A DNA stretch of 64,000 bases, taken from the NCBI GenBank assembly GCA_041678045.1, contig JBAYOV010000009.1:1-64000 (forward strand), written 5' to 3'. Origin of the DNA: UBA2357 sp041678045 (GTDB lineage: Bacteria > Pseudomonadota > Gammaproteobacteria > Burkholderiales > Rhodocyclaceae). This document shows positions 8,440 to 16,476 of the stretch, piece by piece (positions within the stretch are counted from its first letter, which is position 1; each line of letters starts with the position of its first letter). The position numbers were made by a program, and so were the translations under genes. The notes under the pieces were generated by a model. The model did no database searches, had not been told where the DNA came from, and worked only from the letters and a program-made list of their open reading frames with translations.

Positions 8440-9344
8440 CCGACAAGCCGTATCTCGAACACCGCCCACTGCCGGGCAAATGGCTTTCGCTCAGCCTGAC
8501 GGTGGCGGTGCACCTCGGGCTGGCCGCCTTCCTGTTCTTCGGCATTCGCTGGCAGAGCCAGCCACCGGCTGCCATGGAAGTGGCACTGGTGGCCGCGCCT
8601 GTACCCGCCCCGGCCGTGGTCACGCCCCCACGCCCAGCCCCAAAACCGGAACCCAAACCCGAACCCAGGCCCGCACCGAAGCCAGAGCCCAGGCCCGAGC
8701 CCCCAAAGCCCGCGCCAAAGCCTGAACCGAAGCCCGATATTGCGACCAAGGCGCCCGAACCCAAGCCAGAGCCGAAACCTCAGCCCAAACCAGAACCCAA
8801 GCCACAGGCCAAGCCCGAGCCCAAGCCTGAACCGAAGCCGGAGCCAAAACCCCACCCCAAACCAGAACCGAAACCCGAGCCGAAGCCCCAATCCAAACCA
8901 GAACCCAAGCCTGAGCCCAAACCACAGGCCAAGCCCGAGCCCAAACCGGAACCCAAGCCAATCACGCCGCCCAGGGATGACTACATGGCCCAGATGCTCG
9001 CGCAGGAGTCCGAACGTCTGGCCATCGAGAACATGATGCGGGCAGACGCCCGTCAGGCCGGCACGCCCGGAACCGATCCGGGCTATAGCGACCGGATTGC
9101 CGCCCGCGTGCGCTCCCGGCTGGTGCGCCCGCCCGGCATCGCCGGCAATCCGGAAGCGATCTTCAGCGTCGAGCAAATGCCCGACGGCACGATCCTGAGT
9201 GTCAGGCTGCGCAAATCTTCCGGCATCCCGGAACTGGATGCGGCGATCGAGCGGGCCATCAATGCCTCCAATCCGTTGCCGACGCCCGCCTCAGGCCCTA
9301 CCGAGCGTTTGCTGGAGCTGAAGTTCCGACCCAACGAGGATTGA
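8436..9344 (+). CDS. tolA: Cell envelope protein TolA with a Pro-Lys-Glu repeat domain
   Basis: 302-residue inner-membrane protein linking TolQR to TolB and Pal. There is one membrane segment near residues 15-36 (LSLTVAVHLGLAAFLFFGI). Roughly residues 68-175 are almost entirely PKPEPKP-type repeats. The C-terminal globular domain follows, with YSDRIAARVRSRLVRPP and the IFSVEQMPDGTILSVRLRKS strand region. The usual TolA domain II is a long Ala/Lys/Glu helix. Here it is replaced by an X-Pro rod more like that of TonB. The genomic position (tolR-tolA-tolB) and the C-terminal domain support TolA over TonB. Confidence 0.93.
   Translation: MTDKPYLEHRPLPGKWLSLSLTVAVHLGLAAFLFFGIRWQSQPPAAMEVALVAAPVPAPAVVTPPRPAPKPEPKPEPRPAPKPEPRPEPPKPAPKPEPKPDIATKAPEPKPEPKPQPKPEPKPQAKPEPKPEPKPEPKPHPKPEPKPEPKPQSKPEPKPEPKPQAKPEPKPEPKPITPPRDDYMAQMLAQESERLAIENMMRADARQAGTPGTDPGYSDRIAARVRSRLVRPPGIAGNPEAIFSVEQMPDGTILSVRLRKSSGIPELDAAIERAINASNPLPTPASGPTERLLELKFRPNED
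8638..8960 (+). repeat. In-frame PKPE-coding tandem repeat inside tolA
   Basis: About 107 codons of short imperfect repeats encoding Pro-Lys-Pro-Glu units, with occasional Arg, Gln, Ala or His replacements, interrupted once by DIATKA. The units are 6 or 12 nt and degenerate at third positions. This should allow length change by slippage or recombination without loss of frame. Confidence 0.9.
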
Positions 9345-9409
9345 TTCGCAGCATCAAAATTTGTATAAAACAATTGTAAAATCAAGGATTAACAACCTTC
9401 AAAAATCGT

Positions 9410-9435
9410 TTGACCTTCTCAGGAATCGCTATAAT
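9410..9435 (+). promoter_or_regulatory. Candidate promoter for tolB-pal-cpoB
   Basis: A perfect TATAAT (9430-9435) lies 26 nt before the chosen tolB ATG, with TTGACC (9410-9415) upstream. The spacer is only 14 nt, shorter than the optimal 17. It sits in the 116-nt tolA-tolB gap, where an internal tol promoter is known in other proteobacteria. It also argues against tolB starts upstream of 9461. Confidence 0.5.
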
Positions 9436-9460
9436 GCTGCAACGCAAAGAACACACTGCC

Positions 9461-10768
9461 ATGCACTCAAGACCTGCTCTCCTTCGTGCCGCCTTCCATG
9501 CCGCCAGCCGTGCGCTGCTCGCCGGACTGCTGGTGTTCGCCAGTGTCGGCGCACAAGCGCAGCTGTCGATCGAGATCACCGGTGCCGGGGCCACGCGCTT
9601 TCCGGTGGCCATCCCGATTTTCGAGAACGAAGGATCGCTGCCGCGCAGCGTCACCGACGTAGTGCGGGCCGACCTTGAGCGCAGCGGGCTGTTCAGCCTG
9701 ATCGACATGGGACTGGTGGCCCTGCCCGAGTCGGTCATGCCCGATCTGGCCGGCGTACGCAGCCGTGGCGCGGATGCGGTGCTCACCGGCAGCATCGTGC
9801 CTCAGTCCGACGGTCGCCTGGATGTGCGCTTCCGCCTGTTCGACACCCAGCGCCAGACCGAACTGGGTGCCATGGCCATGCGCATGGCTCCGGCGCAGTA
9901 CCGCGTGACAGGGCACCGCATTGCCGACTTCGTGTATGAAAAGCTCACCGGCCAGCCGGGCTACTTCTCCAGCCGGATCGCGTATGTGGTGAAGAGCGGC
10001 GAGCGCTACGAACTGCAGGTGGCCGACGCCGACGGCATGAATCCGCAGACTGCCCTGGTTTCGCGCGAACCGATCATCTCCCCTGCGTGGGCACCGGATG
10101 GTCAGCGCCTGGCCTACGTTTCCTTCGAAGCCAAGAAACCGGTTGTGTACGTACACAACCTGCCCACCGGCCAGCGCAACGTGGTAGCCAACTTCCGTGG
10201 CTCCAACTCCGCCCCGGCCTGGGCGCCGGACGGGCAGCGATTGGCCGTGGTGCTGACCAAGGACGGCAACTCGCAACTGTATGTCATCAACGCCGACGGC
10301 TCGGGCTCGCGCCGCATCATGTCCTCGCCCGGCATTGACACCGAACCGGCCTGGTCGCCGGACGGCGCATGGGTGTATTTCTCGTCCGACCGGGGCGGCG
10401 GCGCCCAGATCTACCGGGTGCCTGCAGAGGGCGGCAGCGCCCAGCGGGTCACCTTCGAAGGCAACTACAACGTCACCCCGCGCATCTCGCCAGACGGTCG
10501 CAGCATGACCTTCATCACCCGTAACAGCGGCCGCTTCCAGGTTGCGATCATGGATCTGGTCTCGCGTCAGGTGTCTGTCCTCACCAACTCCGCACGCGAC
10601 GAGTCGCCCAGCTTCGCACCGAACGGCCGGATGATCCTGTACGCATCGGAAAGCAACGGCATGGGCGTGCTGTCGGCCGTCTCGGCTGACGGACGCATCC
10701 GCCAGAAGCTGACGATCCAGGCCTCGGACGTGCGCGAGCCGGCCTGGGGGCCACAGCCCCGCTTTTGA
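9461..10768 (+). CDS. tolB: Tol-Pal system periplasmic protein TolB
   Basis: 435 residues with a Sec signal peptide (hydrophobic core RALLAGLLVFASVGAQA, cleavage near AQA-QLS), an N-terminal TolB domain (about residues 30-165) and a C-terminal six-bladed beta-propeller. The propeller is recognisable from repeated AWAPDGQRLA or PAWSPDG blades. TolB binds Pal and peptidoglycan-associated partners in the periplasm. I chose the ATG at 9461 because it leads directly into the signal peptide and lies downstream of the TATAAT box; in-frame codons at 9410 and 9434 are upstream of or inside that box. Confidence 0.95.
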   Translation: MHSRPALLRAAFHAASRALLAGLLVFASVGAQAQLSIEITGAGATRFPVAIPIFENEGSLPRSVTDVVRADLERSGLFSLIDMGLVALPESVMPDLAGVRSRGADAVLTGSIVPQSDGRLDVRFRLFDTQRQTELGAMAMRMAPAQYRVTGHRIADFVYEKLTGQPGYFSSRIAYVVKSGERYELQVADADGMNPQTALVSREPIISPAWAPDGQRLAYVSFEAKKPVVYVHNLPTGQRNVVANFRGSNSAPAWAPDGQRLAVVLTKDGNSQLYVINADGSGSRRIMSSPGIDTEPAWSPDGAWVYFSSDRGGGAQIYRVPAEGGSAQRVTFEGNYNVTPRISPDGRSMTFITRNSGRFQVAIMDLVSRQVSVLTNSARDESPSFAPNGRMILYASESNGMGVLSAVSADGRIRQKLTIQASDVREPAWGPQPRF

Positions 10769-10831
10769 TTTATGATAAACACATGATTCCGTGTTTCACC
10801 CCCCTCAACGACTGCTATCAAGGATAGTGAA

Positions 10832-11350
10832 ATGAAGAAGTTTCTCCTGCCCGCCCTTCTGTCCGCCATGCTCGTCGCTTGCGGCAGCACCGGCCCGGCC
10901 ACGGACTCCGCAGCCGGCGTCGAAGACCGCTCCGACACAGGCGTGGCAACGGTCACCGCACCGGGCATGTCCGGCTCCGGCATTGCTGCGCTGACCGACC
11001 CGAACAACATCCTGTCGCGCCGCAGCGTGTATTTCGACTTCGACAGCTTCATCGTCAAGTCCGAATTCACTCCGCTGGTCGAGGCCCATGCCCGGTTTCT
11101 GACGCAGAACCCCGACATGCGCATGATGGTTCAAGGCAATACCGACGAACGTGGCAGTCGCGAGTACAATCTCGCCCTGGGCCAGAAGCGTGCGGAAGCC
11201 GTGAAGCAGGCCCTGTTGCTGCTCGGTGCCCGCGAGTCGCAGGTCGAAGCTGTCAGTCTCGGCGAGGAAAAGCCCCGCTGCTACGACAGCAACGAGAGCT
11301 GCTTCTCCGAAAACCGGCGTTCGGACATGCTCTACACTGGTGAATTCTGA
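10832..11350 (+). CDS. pal: Peptidoglycan-associated lipoprotein Pal
   Basis: 172-residue outer-membrane lipoprotein. The lipobox LVAC gives lipidation at Cys17 after a short signal peptide. After a Ser/Thr/Ala-rich linker the OmpA-like domain starts at SVYFDFDSF and contains GNTDERGSREYNLALGQKRA, the diaminopimelate-binding signature. It anchors the outer membrane to peptidoglycan and binds TolB/TolA. An AAGGA ribosome-binding site precedes the ATG. The stop overlaps the cpoB start by 1 nt. Confidence 0.97.
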   Translation: MKKFLLPALLSAMLVACGSTGPATDSAAGVEDRSDTGVATVTAPGMSGSGIAALTDPNNILSRRSVYFDFDSFIVKSEFTPLVEAHARFLTQNPDMRMMVQGNTDERGSREYNLALGQKRAEAVKQALLLLGARESQVEAVSLGEEKPRCYDSNESCFSENRRSDMLYTGEF

Positions 11351-12120
11351 TGACTAAGCTGCGCCTGGTTGCTGTTGCCCTCCTTTCGGTTTCCGTCACA
11401 TCCGCCCACGCCCAGATCTTCGGGGGCGACGATCAGGCCCGCCGCCAGATCATCGAACTGCGTGAGCAACTGACTTCCCGCATCGAGACCACCAGCCGGG
11501 CGCAGCTCGACCTGACCAACCAGAACGAAACGCTGCGGGCCGAAGTCGCCCGGCTGCGCGGTCAGGTCGAAGTCCTCAGCCACGAACTCGAATCCCTCAA
11601 GCAGCGCCAGCGCGACTTCTACGTAGACCTGGATCAGCGCATCCAGCGTCTGGAGGGCGGCGGCGCCCCGGTCGACGGCATTGCCAGCCTGGGCGGAGCA
11701 ACGCCAGCCACCAGCGGCCCGGCCACTGCAGCACAGCCGAGCGCCGATCCGGCCGCCGAAACCGCCGCCTACCAGGCAGCGCTGAATCTGCTCAAGGAAG
11801 GCAAGCACAACGAAGCGCTCGCCGCTTTCAACCAGTTCATCGCCCAGCACCCGCGCAGCAGCACCTTGCCGAATGCCCATTTCTGGGCGGGCAATGCCGC
11901 ACTGCAGGCACGCGACATCGCCACCGCGCGCCGGCACTTCAACACCGTCCTCGACAACTGGCCGCAGGATCGCGTGGCAGCCGATGCAATGCTGGGCCTG
12001 GCCAACACCCAGCAGGCACTGGGCGACGGGCGCGGCGCTCAGGAAACTTTGCGCAGAGTCGTCTCCACCTACCCCGACAGCTCCGCCGCACAGGTGGCCA
12101 AGCAACGCCTCGGCCAGTAA
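11350..12120 (+). CDS. cpoB: Cell division coordinator CpoB (YbgF)
   Basis: 256-residue periplasmic protein ending the tol-pal operon. It has a signal peptide (about 22 residues, ending AHAQ) and then a trimerising coiled coil (about residues 32-90, heptads such as LREQLTSRIETTSRAQLDL). An Ala/Pro linker follows, and then tetratricopeptide repeats from about residue 138 (AYQAALNLLKEGKHNEALAA). CpoB coordinates peptidoglycan synthesis with Tol-driven outer-membrane constriction. It overlaps pal by 1 nt and precedes queE by 5 nt, so queE may be co-transcribed. Confidence 0.95.
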   Translation: MTKLRLVAVALLSVSVTSAHAQIFGGDDQARRQIIELREQLTSRIETTSRAQLDLTNQNETLRAEVARLRGQVEVLSHELESLKQRQRDFYVDLDQRIQRLEGGGAPVDGIASLGGATPATSGPATAAQPSADPAAETAAYQAALNLLKEGKHNEALAAFNQFIAQHPRSSTLPNAHFWAGNAALQARDIATARRHFNTVLDNWPQDRVAADAMLGLANTQQALGDGRGAQETLRRVVSTYPDSSAAQVAKQRLGQ

Positions 12121-12125
12121 GCGCG

Positions 12126-12791
12126 ATGTCGTCCCCCACCTCCACCCGCGCCCCCCGCCTGCGGGTGAGCGAAATTTTTGCCTCGGTGCAGGGCGAGTCC
12201 ACCCGCATCGGACTGCCCACCGTGTTCGTGCGCCTTACGGGCTGCCCCCTGCGCTGTGTCTGGTGCGATACCGAATACGCCTTCTCGGGCGGCGAGCAGC
12301 GCTCGCTCGACGACATCGTCGACGCCGTGCGCAGCCATGGCCTGAACACCGTTTGCGTCACCGGCGGCGAGCCCCTGGCGCAGAAAGACTGCCTCCCCCT
12401 GCTGCAGCGCCTGTGCGACGAAGGGTTCTCGGTCTCGCTGGAAACCAGCGGTGCACTCGACATTGCAGCGGTCGACCCGCGCGTGTCGCGCATCATGGAC
12501 CTGAAAGCACCGGGCTCCGGCGAATGCGAACGCAATCGCTGGGACAACCTGCCCCTGCTGTGCGCCCGCGATGAAATCAAGATCGTGCTCAACGGCGAGC
12601 AGGACTATGCCTGGGCCCGGGAGCAGATCACCCGGCACCGCCTGCATCAACGCTGCACCGTACTGCTCTCCCCGGTGCACGGACAGTTGGCCGCCACCGA
12701 TCTGGCCGAATGGATCGTGCGCGACCGCCTGCCGGTCCGTTTTCAGCTACAGTTGCACAAAATCCTCTGGCACGACGCCCGCGGCCGCTGA
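12126..12791 (+). CDS. queE: 7-carboxy-7-deazaguanine synthase QueE
   Basis: 221-residue radical-SAM enzyme that converts 6-carboxytetrahydropterin to 7-carboxy-7-deazaguanine in queuosine biosynthesis. The radical-SAM cluster ligands are C40, C44 and C47 (GCPLRCVWCDTEYAF). The substrate-loop motif FASVQGESTRIGLP is at residues 18-31, and VTGGEPLAQKD is the GGE motif. It follows cpoB by 5 nt and precedes queC, the next enzyme, by 186 nt. Confidence 0.96.
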   Translation: MSSPTSTRAPRLRVSEIFASVQGESTRIGLPTVFVRLTGCPLRCVWCDTEYAFSGGEQRSLDDIVDAVRSHGLNTVCVTGGEPLAQKDCLPLLQRLCDEGFSVSLETSGALDIAAVDPRVSRIMDLKAPGSGECERNRWDNLPLLCARDEIKIVLNGEQDYAWAREQITRHRLHQRCTVLLSPVHGQLAATDLAEWIVRDRLPVRFQLQLHKILWHDARGR

Positions 12792-12859
12792 AACGTCCGC
12801 CCGCGCCGGCTCCCTGACCATGCCCCCTTGCCCTGGCGTGCCCCCTCGTGCGTGGCGGG

Positions 12860-12934
12860 CCTGTCGAACTCCCCCCCTTCGACAAGCCTGCCCTGAGCGA
12901 AACCGGAGGGCTCAGCGCGAACGGTTGCAGGACC
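12860..12934. repeat. Dispersed intergenic repeat, copy 1 (TTCGACAAG...CTGAGCG type)
   Basis: The queE-queC gap contains CCTGTCGAAC followed by CTTCGACAAGCCTGCCCTGAG and then a GCTCAGCGCGAACGG-like tail. The same words recur near 63466-63532 beside the TRAP transporter genes. Short palindromic elements of this type are scattered between genes in many proteobacteria. This copy is imperfect. Confidence 0.6.
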
Positions 12935-12977
12935 GGGGGCCACTGACCGTTACCCTTTACTCAGACCCACGTCCACC

Positions 12978-13706
12978 ATGACCCCTGCCCCCCTCTCCTC
13001 CAGCTCACCCGCCATCCGCCCCCGCGCCGTGATCCTGCTGTCCGGTGGCCTTGATTCCAGCACCTGCCTCGCGATTGCACGTGACCGGGGCTTCGACTGC
13101 TACGCCCTGTCCGTTGCCTACGGCCAGCGTCATGCGGCCGAGCTCAGCGCCTCCCGCCGCATCGCCGAGCAACTGGGGGCGATCGAACACCGTCTGGCCA
13201 GCGTCAGCCTGGGCCAGTTCGGCGGCTCCGCCCTCACTGACGCCTCCATCCGCGTACCCACCGACCAGGAAAGCGGGGGCATTCCGGTCACCTACGTCCC
13301 CGCGCGCAACACGGTCATGCTGTCCATGGCCCTGGCCTGGGCCGAAGTGCTGGGCGCCAACGACGTGTTCATAGGGGTCAACGCAGTCGATTACTCCGGT
13401 TATCCGGACTGCCGGCCAGAGTACATCAACGCCTTCGAGCGCATGGCCAACCTCGCCACCCGGAGGGCCGTGGAAGGCGAAGCCCTGACCATCCATGCTC
13501 CCCTGATGCACATGAGCAAGGCCGAAATCATCCGCACCGGCAGCGCGCTGGGGCTGGATTACAGCCTCACCGTGACCTGCTACCAGGCCGACGATGCCGG
13601 ACAGGCCTGCGGTCACTGCGACGCCTGCCGGCTGCGCCGGGCGGGCTTTGTCGAAGCCGGTGTCGAAGACCCTACCCGCTATCAGGCATCGACCGGCAGG
13701 CGCTGA
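12978..13706 (+). CDS. queC: 7-cyano-7-deazaguanine synthase QueC
   Basis: 242-residue ATP-dependent ligase/amidase that makes preQ0 from QueE's product. The PP-loop SGGLDSST is at residues 22-29. The zinc site is a four-cysteine cluster near the C-terminus (TCYQADDAGQACGHCDACRL). Length and motifs are typical. It is separated from queE by a repeat-bearing gap and followed by a YeeE/YedE transporter. I saw no preQ1 riboswitch upstream. Confidence 0.97.
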   Translation: MTPAPLSSSSPAIRPRAVILLSGGLDSSTCLAIARDRGFDCYALSVAYGQRHAAELSASRRIAEQLGAIEHRLASVSLGQFGGSALTDASIRVPTDQESGGIPVTYVPARNTVMLSMALAWAEVLGANDVFIGVNAVDYSGYPDCRPEYINAFERMANLATRRAVEGEALTIHAPLMHMSKAEIIRTGSALGLDYSLTVTCYQADDAGQACGHCDACRLRRAGFVEAGVEDPTRYQASTGRR

Positions 13707-13750
13707 GTTAAAATCCCCGCTCCCGTCTCTTACACACCACCCCCAGAGCC

Positions 13751-14860
13751 ATGATTGACGAAGCCATCGTTGCCACCTCCACCGTCGCCTGGATCACCTT
13801 TGCCCTCGGCGCCCTGTTTGGCTATGTCGGCAACAAGACCAGCTTCTGCACCATGGGCGCAGTGTCCGACATCGTGAACATGGGCGACTGGACACGCATG
13901 CGCATGTGGGCACTGGCCGTGGCGGTGGCCATCTTCGGCACCACCGCCCTGCAGTTGACCGGCCTGTTCTCGGTGGCCGACACCATCTATACCAGCCCGA
14001 GGCTGATCTGGCTGTCCAACGTCCTCGGCGGCGCGCTGTTCGGCGTCGGCATGACGCTCGCCTCCGGCTGTGGCAGCAAAACCCTCATCCGTATCGGCGG
14101 CGGCAACCTCAAGTCGCTGGTGGTGTTCGTCTTTCTCGGCATTTCCGCCTACATGACCATGCGCGGCCTGTTCGGCGTGTGGCGAGTCAATTACATCGAC
14201 ACGGTGTCCACGACGCTGGAAACCGCACAGGACATCCCCTCCATCCTCGGTGGCCTGGGCATGGGTACGCACACGGCCCTGCTGCTATCCACCGTCCTCA
14301 TCGGCGGCGGTCTGCTGGCCTTCGCCCTGGCTCGTCGCGATGCCTGGCAGACCGACGTCCTGCTCGGCGGCCTGGTCATCGGCGGGCTGTCGGTGGCCGC
14401 GTGGTATCTCACCGGCGTGTTCGCCTTTGTCGAGGAGCACCCCAACACCCTGGAACGCGCCTTCATCGGCACCAACAGCGGCAGCGCAGAATCCTTCACC
14501 TTCGTCGCCCCGATCGCCTACACACTTGAACTGCTGATGCTGTGGAGCGACAGCAGCCGCATTGTCACCTTCGGCATCGCCGGCACCCTTGGCGTGATTG
14601 CCGGCTCGCTGCTCTACGCCCTGATCAGCCACAGCTTCCGCATCGAAGCCTTTGCCAGCGCAGGCGACCTGGGCCGCCACCTGGTCGGTGCAATCCTGAT
14701 GGGTTTTGGCGGGGTCACCGCCTTCGGCTGCACCATCGGCCAGGGTGTGAGCGGCTTTTCCACCCTCGCGATGGGCTCCATCCTCACCACCGCCGCAATC
14801 ATCGCCGGCTCGGCAGTCACCCTCAAGATCCAATACTGGCTGATGATGCGCGAAGCCTGA
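13751..14860 (+). CDS. YeeE/YedE-family sulfur-compound transporter
   Basis: 369-residue membrane protein with about nine or ten hydrophobic segments. It carries the paired YeeE signatures: FCTMGAVSDI near the N-terminus, SGCGSKTLIRIGGGNLKSL in the middle, and FGCTIGQGVSGFSTLA near the C-terminus. In the characterised thiosulfate importer (YeeE/TsuA) such conserved cysteines relay thiosulfate across the membrane. Thiosulfate or a related sulfur compound is therefore the likely substrate, though no partner TusA/YeeD gene is adjacent. It is followed by a tRNA operon with its own promoter. Confidence 0.88.
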   Translation: MIDEAIVATSTVAWITFALGALFGYVGNKTSFCTMGAVSDIVNMGDWTRMRMWALAVAVAIFGTTALQLTGLFSVADTIYTSPRLIWLSNVLGGALFGVGMTLASGCGSKTLIRIGGGNLKSLVVFVFLGISAYMTMRGLFGVWRVNYIDTVSTTLETAQDIPSILGGLGMGTHTALLLSTVLIGGGLLAFALARRDAWQTDVLLGGLVIGGLSVAAWYLTGVFAFVEEHPNTLERAFIGTNSGSAESFTFVAPIAYTLELLMLWSDSSRIVTFGIAGTLGVIAGSLLYALISHSFRIEAFASAGDLGRHLVGAILMGFGGVTAFGCTIGQGVSGFSTLAMGSILTTAAIIAGSAVTLKIQYWLMMREA

Positions 14861-14879
14861 ACAAAAATACGCCCGAAAC

Positions 14880-14908
14880 TTGACGAACCCATCATCAGTC
14901 TCTAGAAT
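14880..14908 (+). promoter_or_regulatory. Sigma-70-type promoter of the tRNA-Lys operon
   Basis: TTGACG (14880-14885), a 17-nt spacer and TAGAAT (14903-14908) give a near-consensus promoter 19 nt upstream of the first tRNA. This is the clearest promoter in the window. Confidence 0.82.
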
Positions 14909-14927
14909 TCGAATCCTTCGTTTTCGG

Positions 14928-15003
14928 GGGTCGTTAGCTCAGTTGGTAGAGCAGCGGACTTTTAATCCGTTGGTCGCAGGTTCGAGCCCTGCACGGCCTA
15001 CCA
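14928..15003 (+). tRNA. tRNA-Lys (anticodon UUU)
   Basis: 76-nt tRNA with encoded CCA. The D-arm contains AGCTCAGTTGGTAGAGC. The anticodon loop CTTTTAA on the GCGGA/TCCGT stem places TTT at 14961-14963, reading lysine AAA/AAG codons. The T-loop is GGTTCGAGCC. The acceptor stem GGGTCGT/ACGGCCT pairs through all seven positions, but two are wobble pairs, including G1-U72 at the very end, which is unusual. Confidence 0.96.
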
Positions 15004-15009
15004 GAAATC

Positions 15010-15085
<76 letters not shown>

Positions 15086-15097
15086 GCAGAACACAGC

Positions 15098-15128
15098 AAA
15101 AAGGCCAGTCCAAAAGACTGGCCTTTTT
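15098..15128. terminator. Strong intrinsic terminator after tRNA-Lys genes
   Basis: A 13-bp perfect stem (AAAAAGGCCAGTC at 15098-15110, GACTGGCCTTTTT at 15116-15128) with a 5-nt loop ends in a T-run on both strands. It terminates the tRNA operon on the plus strand and can also terminate the convergent HD-GYP gene, whose stop is at 15162. Confidence 0.93.
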
Positions 15129-15161
15129 GCTTGCATGCCGACCATCCGGAAATTCACGCCT

Positions 15162-16388
15162 TCACCCCTCCTGCCACAACGTTTCAAGCTGCCGGAAACC
15201 CCATTTTTCGGGTGGTTCAGTGCTGACGATATGATCCGCCGTCCCCGGACGGGCCAGATCCATAACTTCGGGTGCAATGTGGGCGTTTGAGCGGGTGGAA
15301 AAAAACACTTTCACGGTCGGTTTCAGCAGCGAATCCCGGCCCTGCTCGATGACCACGCCCAGTCGCCCCGAAGCCAGCCTGACCAGGGAGCCCACGGGGT
15401 AGATGCCCACACAGCGCACAAATGCCTGAAACACCCGCTCGTCGAAATGCCCCTTGCACCATTCGGCCATGCGCCTGATGGACTCTGCAGGGTCCCAGCC
15501 GCTCTTGTACGGCCGGTTGGAGGTAATGGCGTCATACACATCGCACACGGCGCCCATGCGCGCAAACAGGCTGATCTTCTCTGCCGGAAACCGGCCCGGA
15601 TAACCGGTTCCATCCATCTTCTCGTGGTGACGCAGGCACACATCGAGCGCCACCTCACTGACCCCGCGCGATTTGGAAAGCATGCGGTGACCCCGTTCCG
15701 GATGCGATTTGATCACCTCGAACTCCGCATCGGTGAGCTTGCCCGGTTTGTTCAGTACGGCATCGGGAATTGCGGCCTTGCCCAAATCATGCAACAGCCC
15801 GGCCATGCCGGCCTCACGCACGGCATCTTCGCCCAGCCCCAGCTGGCGAGCGAGCGACATCATCAAGGCTCCAACCGCCACGGAGTGCAGATAAGTGTAA
15901 TTGTCTCGGGTTTTCAGCCGGGCCAGGCTGATCAGGGCACTCTGATTGCGCTGCAGGGAGTCGGCAATACGCTCCACCAGCGGCGCCACATCGCCAGCCC
16001 GAATGGCGTTGCCCATGCGCGCTTCGGAAAACATCGACATCATCGCCTTGCGCGCGTTGTCGCACAGCAAACTGGCGCGAGCAAGCTCCTCGCGCATCAG
16101 GTAACGCCCTTCGGCGGGAGCCGCCGCCGCTTCGCTCAGCGTACGCTCGATTTCCGCCACCACCGCATCCTGCTCCATCACCTGCAGGTCTGCTGGATTC
16201 TTCAGGTCACAACCCTTCGAGGTGTCGATCCACACTTCGTGAATGCCACATTCACGCAAGCGGGCAATGTCCTGTGGATCGTTCAGCAGAAAGGTGGTTC
16301 GCCAGAAAGGATGCTCCATCCACGATCCGCAGATATCGCTGATGAACATGCCGGGGATGAGCAGATCGACAGGAATGCGTTTGAGCAT
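15162..16388 (-). CDS. HD-GYP domain c-di-GMP phosphodiesterase (DUF3391 N-terminus)
   Basis: 408 residues. The N-terminal DUF3391-like module begins MLKRIPVDLLIPGMFI. Next is a helical linker, then an HD-GYP domain with LLHDLGKAAIPD, the GYP loop HHEKMDGTGYPGRFPAE and a conserved C-terminal helical region. Members hydrolyse c-di-GMP to pGpG or GMP with a bi- or trinuclear iron centre. There are no membrane segments, so it is cytoplasmic. I prefer the ATG at 16388, where DUF3391 proteins usually begin; a GTG at 16424 would add 12 residues. It is monocistronic, convergent to the tRNA operon. Confidence 0.93.
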   Translation of the reverse strand: MLKRIPVDLLIPGMFISDICGSWMEHPFWRTTFLLNDPQDIARLRECGIHEVWIDTSKGCDLKNPADLQVMEQDAVVAEIERTLSEAAAAPAEGRYLMREELARASLLCDNARKAMMSMFSEARMGNAIRAGDVAPLVERIADSLQRNQSALISLARLKTRDNYTYLHSVAVGALMMSLARQLGLGEDAVREAGMAGLLHDLGKAAIPDAVLNKPGKLTDAEFEVIKSHPERGHRMLSKSRGVSEVALDVCLRHHEKMDGTGYPGRFPAEKISLFARMGAVCDVYDAITSNRPYKSGWDPAESIRRMAEWCKGHFDERVFQAFVRCVGIYPVGSLVRLASGRLGVVIEQGRDSLLKPTVKVFFSTRSNAHIAPEVMDLARPGTADHIVSTEPPEKWGFRQLETLWQEG

Positions 16389-16476
16389 GGGCAATGCACA
16401 AGGCGAAAGTGACAGGGCGTCCACTCATGGCAAACGCCCTACCGGAAAGGTCAGTAATAGACTGGCGCAGTCCGAC

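Noticed and set aside
8638..8960. Short repeats that could suggest a CRISPR array
   Set aside because: The repeats are in frame, 6-12 nt, without spacers, and encode the PKPE rod of TolA. No cas genes are present anywhere in the window.
12792..12977. preQ1 riboswitch between queE and queC
   Set aside because: No aptamer-like A-rich tail or conserved core is visible. The gap is explained by a dispersed repeat.
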